A stretch of 64,000 bases of DNA from Spiroplasma endosymbiont of Amphimallon solstitiale (GTDB taxonomy: Bacteria > Bacillota_I > Bacilli_A > Mycoplasmatales > VBWQ01). This document shows, piece by piece, positions 1 through 11,359 of the stretch. Made by a program: the position numbers and the translations under genes. The stretch spans positions 1,984,001 through 2,048,000 of the forward strand of contig NZ_OZ034999.1 in NCBI RefSeq assembly GCF_964030965.1, given 5' to 3'. The notes below the pieces were generated by a model. The model was not told the DNA's origin. It searched no databases and saw only the letters and a list, made by a program, of their open reading frames with translations. The first letter of the stretch is position 1, and the number at the start of each line of letters is the position of its first letter.

Positions 1-971
1 GGATATTGTTTATTTCATTTACTTTCAAATGATTCTAAAGCTTGCATTGCTTGTTCTTCACTACATGCACTATAAATTGGTTTTAAATCTGTAACTAGAG
101 TTTTTCGATGTTTGTATGAAACATATTTTAAACTATTTCGAATTTGATGAACAATGCATAATTGATGTTCTGTTTTAGGATAAACTGCTTGTATTGCTTC
201 TGACATGCCTGTTAAATTATCACTACAAGCAATCAAAATATCATTTAAGCCTCGATTTTTCATTTCTGTGAAATTAGCTAATCAAAATTTAGCACCTTCA
301 TTTTCACTAATTCATAAGCCTAAAACATCTTTTTTACCTTCTAAATCAACTCCTAATGCTATATAAACTGATTTATTAATAATCCGTTTATCTTGTCGAA
401 CTTTAACTACTATACAATCAAAATAAACAATCGGATAAATGCTTTCTAATGGTCGATTTTGTCATGTTTTGACATCATCAATAACATCATCAGTAATTTG
501 ACTAATAACACTTTCACTAATATCAGCACCATGATATAACTCTTGTAACTGCATTCTAATGTCAGATAGAGTCATACCTTTTGCATATAGTGAAAGCACT
601 TGTTGATCAAAACCATCAAATCTTCGCTGTCTTTTTGCAACTATTACAGGAGTAAAATCACTATTGCGATCTCTTGGTACATCAATCTCAATTTTACCTT
701 GTTGAGTTATTAATTTTTTTGAACTTGTACCATTACGAGCATTTTCAGTATTACTATGTTGATTTTTTTCATATCCTAAATAATTTTGCATTTCAGAATT
801 CAACATTTTTTCAACTAAACGTTTTGTTAATTCTTTATATAAACCCCCTTCTTTAAAAACTGTTGTTAAATCTTCAGTATTTTCTAATAATAAATCTACT
901 GCTTTTGATATTGGATCATTATTATTAATATTTTGTTTTTTAGCCATCTGTAACTCACTCTTTCTAGTCAT
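1..971 (-). CDS. IS256-family transposase, partial
   Basis: Only the N-terminal part of the DDE transposase is present because the gene leaves the window at position 1. The sequence matches the full copy at 21299-22537, with TGA codons read as Trp. Two starts are possible: ATG at 971, or ATG at 947 (MAKKQN...), which is better placed behind an AAAGAGTGAG-type ribosome binding site. A DUF-like N-terminal region is followed by the transposase core ([17 protein letters not shown]). No frameshift is seen in the visible part. Confidence 0.85.
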
Positions 972-1041
972 TTAATTATATTTACTAGAATTAATTAAAC
1001 ATAGTTATTTTTGTAAGTTACACAGATTACTAAACATTGCC
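1..1041 (-). mobile_element. IS256-family element, copy A (3' end cut by window edge)
   Basis: The right end at 1041 carries the IS256 terminal repeat (element orientation GGCAATGTTTAGTAATCTGT), identical to the ends at 21205 and 38673. The element runs off the left edge. It replaces the 5' part of the phage capsid-like gene that resumes at 1042. Confidence 0.9.
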
Positions 1042-2004
1042 GTTGATACAGATAAAATTAGTAAAAAAATAACTAAAAAATATCTTGCAGGAGAAATTAT
1101 TGCAGATGTAGATTTAAAAGCAAATAATGGACAAAATTTATTAGATAGTATGCAATATGAAGTTGCAAATGATTTAGCAGATAAATTGGCAATTGATGAT
1201 ACACAAGCAATTGCAAAATTTGCTACTAAAATCGATATTGAAGATACAACACCAGTAGACTATTTAAAATCGATGTTATCTGCTTGAAATACTTTGTTTC
1301 AATTTAGAAATATTGCAAATAGTAAATTTTTTATTACTAATGGTCTTTATGATAGTTTAGTTTATTTAGCAGATAATAAAGGTTTAATTACCGATAATCA
1401 GTTGGCACAACAATTACGTTTAAATGGAAATAATTTATATGTAAAAGGCGTATTATGTGAAATCGTTCTTGATGACTATATGATTTTTACTAATGATAAA
1501 AATGAACAACAATTAATGACCTTTGTTTTAGCAACACCAAGAGCGATGAAAAGATACATGATAGAAAATACAGTTATTTATGTAGATTTTATTAAAGATG
1601 CTAAAGCAGGAAGAGCATATAAAGTTGCTGGTGAAGTTGTTGGAGAAGCAATCCCATATATTTCTAATAATGAAACAACATCAAGATGAATGTTATGTGG
1701 AGTTATTAAAACAGAAAAAAATGATTTAAAAACTAAAATTACAGTTTTAACAACAAATATTACTGCAAATGTTAATAACAATAACAATGAATTAAATACA
1801 GAAATAAAAAGTACTAATGAATTTAAAACATTAAATCCTAATTTAACAAATCCAACTATTAAATATTTTAGTGATGCACAAGGAAAAACTAATGTAAGTA
1901 ATCAAAAACAAAAAGTAGGTGACTTATATATAACTATTACTGCAAATGTTAATGACTTAAATTATAAAGGAACAACAAATCCAATTAAAATAACTCTTAA
2001 ATAA
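1042..2004 (+). pseudogene. Phage capsid-like protein, N-terminus removed by IS256
   Basis: An open frame (VDTDKISKKITKKYLAGEII...) starts directly at the IS256 border and runs 320 codons to TAA at 2002-2004, with in-frame TGA=Trp. The C-terminal third is Asn/Thr-rich and repeats the phrase ITANVN twice, as in Ig-like decoration modules at the ends of phage head proteins. It is the first gene of a co-directional set that continues with a fibre and a collar/portal-like gene, which favours a head protein. The capsid assignment is an inference from position and composition; no diagnostic motif is visible. The start codon has been lost. Confidence 0.45.
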
Positions 2005-2018
2005 AGGAAATTAATATC

Positions 2019-3887
2019 ATGCCAATTGGTACAACTAGTACAGCAATACTTTTAAACATAAATAAACCAAAACATACTAGAACAAGTAACCAACAAGAAA
2101 ATAAAAGTTTTTGATGAGAAATTTTAGAAATGATTGGTGTACAAGTAATAGCAGTAGCACTTGCTCCTTTTACTGGTGGTTTAAGTGAAAGTATAGCACT
2201 TGGATTAGGTGCAAGTGATTTAATTGCTAGTATTAGTGCTGTTGGTGTAGAGTTTTTAACTGATTTTACTATTAATCAAGTTTATGATTATTTAAAAGGA
2301 AATGTAACACCATTAAATACTTTTTTTAATATATTACCTGCATTTGTTGGAATTAATAAAATTAGTCGTGGTTATCGTACTACTAAATTTATTAAGTTAG
2401 CACAAAAAACTAAAACATTAGAACAAATTGGTGTTAAAGAAGCAAAAAATTTACAAGAAATTATTAGTCAAGTAAGTGGAAAAGAAATTTTAACAGATAA
2501 AATCATTGGTAATAAACGTTATTTATTTAATTATAGTTTGGCACCTAATCGTGAAACAATAACACAAAATTTAGGTTATGTTGCTGAAAAACAATTTAAA
2601 AATAATTTTAAATCTTTAAAATCACAACAAATAAAAGAATATTTATCATTACAAAATACATTAATAAAATTAAGTCCACAATTAACTCCAAAGTTTAAAA
2701 TTAAAGATATTGAAAAAGCAAATAACTTTTTAAAAAAATATAATACTGAATTAAAAGAAGTATTAAAAATGAACCAACATGATTGATTAAATTTAGTTCA
2801 TACAATACATACAGAGAATAGATATGGAAAAACTTTAATTTTAGATTTACAAAAAATTCGTGCTAATGCTATTAAATTTAATTTTAAAAATAGTTCAATT
2901 CATAAAATTGTTTTAAATGCAAATAAAATTTTTAAGTATTTTGATATTAGATTTTATTTAAAAAAAGGTTTAAATAAATTTTGAAAAGATACACCATATT
3001 TTGAAAAATTACGAGAAAGTATATATAAATTACAAGAAAAATTTGAAAAATTAGAAAAACAAGCATTTGAAAAAATTAATAAATTAAAAGAAAAAGCAAC
3101 AGATTTATTTACTAGTGCAGAAAAAAGAGCAATTAAACATGCACAATTAATTCCACTAAATTCACCAGTATTTATGGGTTGTAAAATTCAACCTTTATCA
3201 TTAGACAAATGTGCAATTACTATTTATCATCGTAATCCTAAGTATAAACCAATTACAGTTGTTGATAGTATTCTTAAAGCAAAAACTTTTGTTACTCAAA
3301 TACATCCATTTCATTGATATCGTTGATATAGTGGTTGATACATTGGTTATGGTGTTAATCGTAATAAATGATTAAAAGCAATAGCATTTGCTCCACCAGT
3401 GGTGCAACAAGTAATTAGAGATAGTTTTAAAGTATATAGAGAAATATTTTTTAATTATGTAGAAAAGTATGGATGACCAAAAATTATTCATCAATTTACA
3501 CTTAAAATATTATTTTTAATTAAAAATTTGTTAAAAGTAACATTATTTAGTGTAAAAATTCTCTAAAAATAACACTTTATCATGTATCATTACTTTTCTA
3601 CAAAATTAAAGGAAATATTTAGAACTATTAGAACTTATCATAAAGTAGTAAATGTTATTAATAATCCTATTGAAAATATTAATAAATCATTTAAAAGTGT
3701 TGGTTTAAAATTTTCAGTTAATACTTTATTTGGTACTGGACTATTACATCATTTAGAAAAATTTGCATATAGTCAAGTTGTAGAAAAAGGTAAGAAAAAA
3801 TTACAAAAAGAAATTATCCATATATCACATAGGAAAACTAAAACAAAAACTAAACATTATAAAAAAGCATTTTTTAAGGAATGATAA
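2019..3887 (+). pseudogene. Large phage-linked protein split by MITE-163
   Basis: ATG at 2019 follows AAAGGAAATTAATATC. The protein has a Gly/Ala-rich hydrophobic segment at about residues 40-85 (VALAPFTGG..., ASDLIASISAVG), then a Lys-rich helical region and an aromatic stretch with several TGA-coded Trp (HPFHWYRWYSGWYIGYG). MITE-163 (3449-3611) interrupts it. The frame continues into the element and ends at TAA 3564-3566 (515 aa including a 40-residue tail). A second in-frame ORF starts inside the element at ATG 3582 and reaches TAA 3885-3887. Without the insertion the gene would encode 565 aa. Function unknown; a minor virion or membrane-penetration protein would suit its position between capsid-like and fibre genes. 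Confidence 0.6.
3449..3611 (-). mobile_element. MITE-163 copy 1
   Basis: 163 bp flanked by the 8-bp duplication GAAATATT (3441-3448 and 3612-3619). Ends are TTTTAATTATGTAGAAAAGT and its counterpart. In the sense of the host gene at 2019 the insertion is in codon phase 0, giving the tail [11 protein letters not shown] and an outward restart [10 protein letters not shown]. Confidence 0.95.
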
Positions 3888-3890
3888 ATT

Positions 3891-6164
3891 ATGATTAATA
3901 AACTTTGAACTGATGTCAGTCTTGAAAATTATAATAACTGATATCCATTAACTGGAAAAATTACAGAAACTCCACAGCAATATATACAAACATGACCAAA
4001 TGTTAATGATTGATTTACAACTTTTGCTATTCGCGCTCAAAATGATATTAATGCTTATCTTGATTTTATTTTATCTAAATTTCCTTTTGATAGTTTTAAA
4101 GATGAATTAATTAAAGAAACATTAAGAGATATGGTTTATGTAATGGTTGAACATTGAGTATTTAATCGTACACCAATTGAATTTAATGTTGATGCTACTA
4201 TTCAATTCAATAATGGTACATCATTTAATGCAAGTAGTATTCCTACAATTAATGTTTGAGATTTAGCACCAAGTAGAATGAAAATATGAGCAAGATTAAC
4301 AGAATTAAAACAAGTATTTTCAAATTATAATCAAGATGAAATAGATATTGAAAAAATTGACTTAAAAGTATTTTATACTAGAAATCAAGTTGATGAATTA
4401 ATTAAAGAACAAAAAGAATTTACATTATCAAAACAAATAAAATTATATGATGATTTAGTTAATGATAACGAAAATGAGATATATAGGGGTCGTGTTACAA
4501 ACTTTATAAATAAAGGTTATGTTGCAACTGATTATGACCCAAAAACTGAAACAATGATTTTAGATTGACCTGATGAAATTGGTACATTACCACCAGAAGC
4601 ATTACAAAATAATCCACAAATTGGTGATTTTACTCATGCTGCGACTGCTGACTTTTCTGCTAAACAACAAAAAAGAATTACTACTAATGAAAATAGTATT
4701 AAATTATTAGAAAATAAAGTTGATATTAATAAACAAAATATTGATGATATTAAAAATAATTGATTTAATATTGAAACTAGTCCTTTATGAAAAAAAGTTA
4801 AAAATGAAAATATTAAAACAGATATATGATATATTATTGATTGAACATATTATTTTATCGATAGTAAACAACTTATTATAAGTAATAATAAATTAACTAA
4901 ATCTAATATAAGAATTACTAATCATCAAATAGAAAATAGACAAATAATAATTGAAAAAATTGATGTTAATATTGACAAAGTAATGTTATTATATGATGAT
5001 AATTTAATAAAATTTATTGTTGCTAATAGCACAAAAAAGTATACACCAATAATTCATAATATATATCAATATCAAGGTACTGGAACACCAACTGAATTTA
5101 TAGCAGAAGAAAATACTGAACGTGATTATTACACAAAACTAGAAACTAATAATTTATTAGATAAAAAACAAGATAAATTAATTGCAGGTGCTAATATAAC
5201 TATTGATGAAAATAATAAAATTAGTGCTAGTGGTGGTAAAATCGATTTAACTGATTATTATAAAAAAGAAGAAGTAGATAAAAAATTAGAAGACACAGAA
5301 AAAAAGTTTCCAGTAGCATTTCAATTGAATGCTGTAAGTCAAGAAATCCCTAATTTAGAAACTATTAATAAAACTGTTGCTGGTGCTATTAATGAAAATA
5401 AAGCAAATATTGATAAAAAACAAGATAAAGAAATATGAAAAGTAATAAGTAAAAGTAAAAATAATCGTGAATGAGATACGTTTGAAATTAATTTTAATAC
5501 TGTATATAGAGTAATTATAACATTAGATAGATTACCAGTAAATCAAGCAAATATAAAGCATAAAGTAGAATTTAAAACTGGTAATTATTTAGGTGGAGAT
5601 TATTTACTTGCAAAATTTAAAATTAAAGATGAAGATGTAATATTAACTTTAACTGTTAGAGAAAGTAGTTTTAATTGTAGTTTATATTTAAAAGGTGGAG
5701 ATATTAATTATGGTGCTATTCTTTTATTAGAAGAATTACAAAATACAATTAAAGTTGATGTTACACCAAAATTAAAAATTAATTCAAAAAGTTTAGAAAC
5801 AAATGAAGTTGAAGAAAATTGTTGAGATATTGAATTACCAAATAATCCAACACCAAGTCCAAATAATCAACAATGAAAAGATGTAGGAACAAGAGAAAAA
5901 AATAAATGAGATAATTGACAAATTACTTATGATTTTATAGTTAATAAACATTATAGAGTTTATTATTCTTGAAGTATATATAATCCAGTTTATACTATTC
6001 AAGAATTTATTATAACGGATAACAAAATTGCTGGTGTACCAATACAAACCTTTAATGATAGTGTTAATATAGTAATTTTATCAGTTCAACATGCAAAATT
6101 AATTACTATTTATAGTGGAAAAGGTAATTTAAAAGGTAATGTATGAAAATTAGAAGAATTATAG
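3891..6164 (+). CDS. Phage head/tail fibre-like protein
   Basis: 757 aa from ATG 3891, which follows an AAGGAATG sequence, to TAG 6162-6164; many Trp are TGA. The N-terminal ~170 residues (TETPQQYIQTWPNVNDWF, DMVYVMVEHWVFNRTPIEF) look like an attachment domain. The middle has coiled-coil neck segments with phrases such as DYYTKLETNNLLDKKQDKL and DYYKKEEVDKKLED, typical of phage fibre and receptor-binding proteins, followed by GANITIDENNKISA. The C-terminal half is beta-rich and ends in two similar modules. It lies between the split gene and the small membrane gene and is co-directional with both. The fibre role comes from the YYTK/YYKK-type repeats; the exact virion location is inferred. Confidence 0.65.
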
Positions 6165-6174
6165 GAATAATATT

Positions 6175-6297
6175 ATGTTTTTTAAAATTATAAAAATTAT
6201 TTTAGGTTTAATTGGAGTAATTCTATCATCAGCAACTGCTGGTTTAATTATATTCATTATTGTAAAAATTATATTAAAAATTAATCAAATATTTTAA
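6175..6297 (+). CDS. 40-aa single-pass membrane peptide (holin-like)
   Basis: ATG 6175 lies 10 bp after the fibre stop and is preceded by TAGGAATAATATT. The 40-aa product is basic at both ends around one long hydrophobic helix (LGLIGVILSSATAGLIIFII). Size and position among virion genes would suit a holin or minor membrane component, but there is no sequence proof of either. The next gene's ribosome binding site overlaps its stop region. Confidence 0.55.
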   Translation: MFFKIIKIILGLIGVILSSATAGLIIFIIVKIILKINQIF

Positions 6298-6315
6298 AGA
6301 AAGGTGGTGAATATT

Positions 6316-6927
6316 ATGTTAAGTCTATTTAAAAGAAAAGAAAAAAGTAATATTAGTGATAATCAAAATGAAAAAGTAAAATTTTTAACTAATAAAAATA
6401 AAAGTACTCATGCTTCAATTTTAAATTATTTTGGTTTTAATGATTTTAATCATGAAACTTATTTTACTGATTTTGTAGCAGAAAATAATGCTAATTTATA
6501 TAATGCTCCATTAGAAATAAATAATGAAACCATTAAACAATATTTAATTCAACAAGAATTTTATAGAAAAAATTGAAATTCTATTTTTAAATTAAGTAAA
6601 TTAGGAATTAGTGGTTATTTAATTTATATTGCAAATGATGATCTATATTTTCAATTAGTAGATATACAACAAAGAATTTATGATATTACTGGTAAATTAA
6701 TTCAATGTACTATTTTTTATGATAGTTATCAACAAAATGCACAAACTGTAAGATTATTTGAAATTTATACACTAAATAATGAACAAGTAACTATTAATCG
6801 TGCAATTTATAGTATTAATGATACTAAAAAACAAACTAAATTAGATTTTAAATCATACATTAATAATCCTAATTTATCACAAGAACAAGGGACGGTAACA
6901 AAAACGGAGGATATAATTACTTTTTAA
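6316..6927 (+). pseudogene. Phage upper-collar/portal-like protein, C-terminally truncated
   Basis: ATG 6316 is chosen because AAAGGTGG lies just upstream; GTG 6304 is an in-frame alternative. The 203-aa product is closely similar to the first half of the - strand gene at 11360-12686 (shared YLIYIANDDLYFQ, YDITGKLIQCTIFYDSY, FEIYTLNNEQVTINRAIYS). Similarity stops abruptly after NNPNLSQEQ, where the sequence becomes GTVTKTEDIITF and stops, so the 3' half has been lost at a recombination junction. Portal/connector identity is inferred from the fuller copy and from gene order. Confidence 0.55.
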
Positions 6928-7130
6928 ACATTTCTTTAAAATTATAGACAAGAAATAATTGTAATTATATGCAATTGTAAGTAAATATTACTACTAAATT
7001 AAATTAATTTCAATTAAAATACAAATATTAAAAAATCAATAAGAAAATTTAATATAAATACACAACAAAAATTCTTATTAACTTTTAATTTAATAAGTTT
7101 TTAATATTTTAATAAAAATAAAAATTTTGA

Positions 7131-8420
7131 TTATGTTTTAGAATTTACAAGATTACACTTAAAAATAACCATTTTAATATAAATATCTATGCTATATGTT
7201 CTATTACCAAGCATTTCCTTTAATTTTGTAGAAAAGTAATGATACATGATAAAGTGTTATTTTTAGAGAATTTTTACACTAAATAATGTTACTTTTAACA
7301 AATTTTTAATTAAAAATAATATTTTAAGTGTAAATTGATGAATAATTTTTGGTCATCCATACTTTTCTACAAAATTAAAAAGCATTTCTTTTAAAATATA
7401 TCAAATATTACTTTCAGCAAAAGTACCAATATTTCATTTTGCACCTTGATTTTCAATACCTTGTTTATTATTTTTAAAATATTGTTTTTTTAATTTTTTA
7501 TGATTTTTTAATATTTCATTCATATACTTTATTAATTCATCATATTGACCATTTTCAATAAAATTTCTACAAGTATTATATTCTTCAAAATATTTTCCCT
7601 TGTTTCCAGCAATAATTCCTACATACAACTTTTTAACTAAATGGAATTTATCTAAAACAAATTGTGCACCTAAATAATCAGCAACATCTTTAATTCACTC
7701 TGCACTATCTCCACAAATAATGATTTTTGCTTGGTCAAAATTTTCAAAAAATCTATTTCCTTGTTCTAAAATAAATTCAGCAGTTTTTTGAACTCCAATT
7801 TTAGTTTTTGTTGGTCTTATTATTACATCTACTCTTTTATTAACTAATTTATGATTAACATTATCTGTACAAAATAATACTAAACGCATTGAATATTTAC
7901 CAGAATTTCGTTTAAATTTTCAAAACTTACGATGTCCATCATCAATGCTAATATAAATAAATTGATTTGGTTCTAATTTTATTTTAGGAACATCTAATTT
8001 ACTAACTTGATATTCTTGAAATATTCTTCCAACACTTGTTGTACTAAATTTTGTTTGTTTCATAGTATGTAAAATATCAACATATTTTTTTCCATCTGCA
8101 AAATGTTCAATAACATTATTTTTTATATCTTGACAAGTTCTTTTATATTTAGGTAATTGCAATTTTTCATCTAATAAACAAACAGGAACTCATTTTTTTA
8201 ATTGTTCATCATAATATTTATAATCACGACATTTATAAGTAACAAGACCATTGATAGTATTTCTAGTTCTTGTTTTAATTTTAACTGGAATATATTTTCT
8301 ATCTCTTTCTTTTAAGATTCTTCAATCTGTTTTTTCTCATTGATTTTTTATATCCTCTTTAAATGATTGATACATTCTTTTAGTTGCTTCTTTTAAAGTT
8401 CATAAGTAATTAAAACTCAT
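7131..8420 (-). pseudogene. UPF0236-family transposase-like protein, copy 1, split by MITE-163
   Basis: ATG 8420 (MSFNYLWTLKEATK) has GGAG 7 bp upstream. Visible family features are the basic Tyr-rich N-terminus, YISIDDGHRKFWKFKR, the IICGDSAEWI acidic motif and the FVLDKFHLVK motif, as in the UPF0236/ISLre2-like DDE proteins that are common in mollicutes. The frame is open with TGA=Trp. MITE-163 at 7218-7380 is inserted near the C-terminus in phase 0, giving KEML-FNFVEKYGW and a stop at 7263; the original end (NRTYSIDIYIKM...NLVNSKT) resumes beyond it. The uninterrupted length would be 372 aa, so most of the enzyme remains and activity cannot be excluded. It neighbours phage-like genes on both sides. 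Confidence 0.75.
7218..7380 (+). mobile_element. MITE-163 copy 2
   Basis: 163 bp between duplicated AGCATTTC (7210-7217, 7381-7388). In the sense of the UPF0236 gene the duplication reads GAA ATG CT, codon phase 0. Confidence 0.95.
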
Positions 8421-8562
8421 ATTTTTTCTCCTAACTTTTTTTAAATTTTAAATTTATTGTAAATATATTTAAAAAATTAATTTACTTTTTTATTATAAAC
8501 ATATATAAGTGTAATTTAAAATTAAATCAAAAATTTTTAAAAAACGACTTTCATATTTTCCA

Positions 8563-8637
8563 TATAATAAACAAGTTGAATATCATTAATAGTATAGGTA
8601 TCACAAAATAAACGCCTTTTATTTAGAGGTTATTTTT
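8563..8637 (+). ncRNA. Candidate short transcript divergent from UPF0236 copy 1
   Basis: TATAAT at 8563-8568 is followed by a conserved stretch (ATTAATAGTATAGGTATCAC at 8586-8605) and an AACGCC...AGAGGTTATTTTT hairpin with T-run at about 8610-8637. The same block with a perfect stem occurs at 33741-33814. No good -35 box is visible. It could be a small RNA, an attenuator for the + genes downstream, or just a terminator. Confidence 0.35.
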
Positions 8638-8652
8638 CATTTAAAAGCATAC

Positions 8653-8680
8653 TTGTAAAAATAATCAAAAATAGTACAAT
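8653..8680 (+). promoter_or_regulatory. Sigma-70-type promoter for 8713 gene
   Basis: TTGTAA at 8653-8658 and TACAAT at 8675-8680 with 16-bp spacing. The equivalent promoter at 33831-33859 has 17-bp spacing. It lies 32 bp upstream of the start at 8713. Confidence 0.5.
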
Positions 8681-8712
8681 TTAAAAGTAAAATTAAGAAA
8701 TAAGGAGAATTT

Positions 8713-9012
8713 ATGAGTAAAAAAAGAAGCAAAGTTCGAAAAAAAGTAAAAAATAAGCAAAAACAATTTAAAATGATGAATGATAATTTTGATGAAGATG
8801 TAATTTGTCAAAGAAAAGGATGCAATATTGTATCAGATAATATTGTTCAATTAAGAGTTGACGAAAAAAAAGTAACCAATGTTTTTTTATGTAAAGAACA
8901 TGCAGATGAACTTGAATATGAGTTAGCACCTGAATGGTTAGAAGAAATTAGAAAAGAATTAAAAAATGATGATGAAATTGATAATGTAGAATTGTTAGTA
9001 AATTATTTATAA
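8713..9012 (+). CDS. Small basic protein with zinc-ribbon-like cysteines
   Basis: 99 aa from ATG 8713 behind AAGGAGAATTT. The first 20 residues are almost all Lys/Arg/Gln/Ser. A Cys-x4-Cys pair (CQRKGC) and a later Cys-x2-His (CKEH), about 36 residues apart, could bind a metal ion. The C-terminus is acidic. It lies 18 bp upstream of the membrane-protein gene at 9031 and probably forms a two-gene operon with it. The homologous fragment at 33.8 kb lacks it. I do not recognise the family; a phage or accessory nucleic-acid-binding role is only a guess. Confidence 0.6.
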   Translation: MSKKRSKVRKKVKNKQKQFKMMNDNFDEDVICQRKGCNIVSDNIVQLRVDEKKVTNVFLCKEHADELEYELAPEWLEEIRKELKNDDEIDNVELLVNYL

Positions 9013-9030
9013 TAAAGGAGTAAAAAAAAT

Positions 9031-9312
9031 ATGAAAACATGAATAAAAACAAATTTAAGTAAAATAACATTAGCATTAGCACTAACTGGTGCTACAACTG
9101 GGACAATAGGATTAATCATGGGGGGGGTGCTTACCCATAATATGGAAAATTCTTATTTAAAACCAAACGGTGAAAGAATATATGGTGATACGACTATTTG
9201 ATGAAATAAATGATATAGTCCTGATATAACTGATTTATATTTTTCAAAAGTTAAACAACATGATGAAGATGTAAAATGAGATGGTACTTACACAGATGAT
9301 TATTTTGAATAA
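9031..9312 (+). CDS. Small membrane/secreted protein with in-frame poly-G tract
   Basis: 93 aa from ATG 9031 behind AAAGGAG. The N-terminus (MKTWIKTNLSKITLALAL) is a basic head followed by a hydrophobic helix, a signal anchor or signal peptide, and the rest is hydrophilic and Trp/Tyr-rich (TTIWWNKW). A run of eight G (9120-9127) encodes Met-Gly-Gly-Val inside the hydrophobic segment. Such a run is exceptional in DNA this AT-rich and is prone to slippage. The paralogue at 33896 has a G7 run and is out of frame. It is convergent with the - strand gene whose stop begins at 9313. Function unknown. Confidence 0.7.
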
Positions 9313-11343
9313 TTAAATTTCTAAGTTAATATAAGAAATATTTTCATTATATTTATCAAATAAATTAATATTTTTTAAATCAATTTCTTGTTTATCTGTT
9401 ATTAAAATAAAATCATAATTTCCAGCACCAAATATTCCACTAATTTCAATCCTATTTAAGTTATTAATAGGATTTTTAATTTGCAATTCAAATTCATTTT
9501 TATTATCAATTTGTAATATTTCTTCATAAAATTCTAATTTTGAAAATAATTGAGATTTATTTGTACCATATAAACTTAAAGCATTTTCAATTTTAGATTT
9601 TTCAATAATTGCTCTTGTAAAATATTTTCCATATTCACCATTTGCTAATGTTCAATCAGCAGGAATTAATGATGGAATATTATTGCTTTCTAATTCATTT
9701 GTAATAGATAATCAATTAAATTGGTTATCATCTAGTTTAAATAATTCATTTTGACTAATATCATTATTTTTCAATTTAATATTATTAATATCAGTAAAAT
9801 CAAAATATTCAGATTTTAATATAACCTTTATATCTTTATATTGTCAAAAATCATTTTTACTAGGTTTTATTGGACTTGATTTTAATTCAAAATAATAAGG
9901 TAACAAAATTTTATTATCATCATTTAAACCTTTGTTTATTGATAAAGTTGAATAAATATATTTTGATAACATAATAAATACTTTTTTAAATATTTTAACT
10001 TGTAATAAGTTAACATAATTTGGATAATCTAACTCTCATTGCCTAAATAAATTAGTAATTATTTCATCTGGTTTTTGTCCTGAAAATGTATCACGTAATT
10101 CTGCCATTTTATTTCTAGGTTTACCTTTATCATCATATAAAGCACCTTCAAAATTTCTATTATAGTTATAAGTATAACTTAGCATATCTAATAAAAGTTG
10201 TTGTAAACTATCATTAGTTGGTGCATCTTTAATTTCAATTTCAATATCATCAAATCTATTATTAGTTGCAACATATTGATAAAATTGACTTTCACCTACA
10301 AAATCTCAAACCTCTTTATCTTTTAATTCTTTTTGACTTTTTAGTGGTCATTTACCACCTAAAACATTACTAAATTCATATCCTAATCAAGCATGTGTAA
10401 CTCTTGCGTTTTTAATAACTTCTCTTCTTGTTATATTACCACTACTAATTTTAATTAAATCTAAAACTGATTTTTCTTGTCCTATAAATTGTTTTGCTAA
10501 ATTTCATGGTAATATTTGTTTACTAAATCATTGTTGTAATATTCTAACTTTTGGTTGAGTTTCAATAGGCATTGATAACAGCGGAAATGCTATCTTATCT
10601 TTAACAAATAACTTTGGGTATACTTCCATATTGTCAACTTCACCAAGTACCTTTATATTGCCGAAAATCATGCTTCTAGGGGCTTTAATTTTTAAACCAA
10701 TTACTTTTGTATCTTTATCTAATGGTTTTTGTAATTTAATAATAATTGGATAACCATCTCTTGTTTTAAAATCTTTAATTTTAATAATAGTAATACTTTT
10801 AGTACTTCTTGTTTTTGGATTTTGATAAGGTTGAGAATAATTATTAATGATATATAAATTATCAATATTATTTTCAGTTAATGGTTCATTTATACTAACT
10901 GCATATAACTTAAATTGATTTAATAAATTTATTTCTTGAAATATTAAATTTTTAATATCAGTCATACTATATTCAATAGTATTATCATTAATATTTGTGC
11001 TAGCTCTTTGATTTAATTGCATATTAAAGTCTGATGTTTCAACAGCAGTAGTTTTTAATACTTTTTCAATATCAATAAAACCTATTTTAATAGTATTTGC
11101 TGAAAATTTTAAACTATTATTTTCATTATTTTTAAATAAACGTTCAATTTCATAAATATATATAGTTCTTTTTTTAAATTCATCATATGCTCTATTAATA
11201 TCTGGGTCACTAGTAGCCCCCATCATATTTGTAAAATCATATGGAATATTATCAATTAAATAATCATTTTCTACTTCTGCTTGATTAAGTTTAGTTTGCT
11301 TCTGTGGAAATTTCGTTTGTGGTTTGTTGTCTTTGCTGTCCAT
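9313..11343 (-). CDS. Phage structural-type protein downstream of collar gene (676 aa)
   Basis: ATG 11343 has GGAGATAAC just upstream; the stop is 9313-9315 and TGA encodes Trp. The protein starts with a Gln/Lys-rich segment (MDSKDNKPQTKFPQKQTKLN) and is otherwise a mixed alpha/beta protein with no membrane segment. It ends in NRIEISGIFGAGNYDFIL and QEIDLKNINLF. It lies 16 bp downstream of the collar/portal-like gene, so the two are co-transcribed. A diverged, disrupted homologue lies at 34178-36039. Order and size would fit a tail or lower-collar protein of a short-tailed phage, but I cannot see a motif that proves it. Confidence 0.55.
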
Positions 11344-11359
11344 TGTTATCTCCTATTAA

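Noticed and set aside
674-856. ORF antisense to the IS256 transposase ([13 protein letters not shown]...), repeated at every copy.
   Set aside because: It lies wholly opposite a clear transposase frame and has no ribosome binding site; a shadow.
1042-6927. A filamentous plectrovirus (SpV1 type) prophage.
   Set aside because: No plectrovirus-type coat, replication or adsorption genes are recognisable; fibre repeats and gene sizes point to a tailed, short-tailed-like phage.
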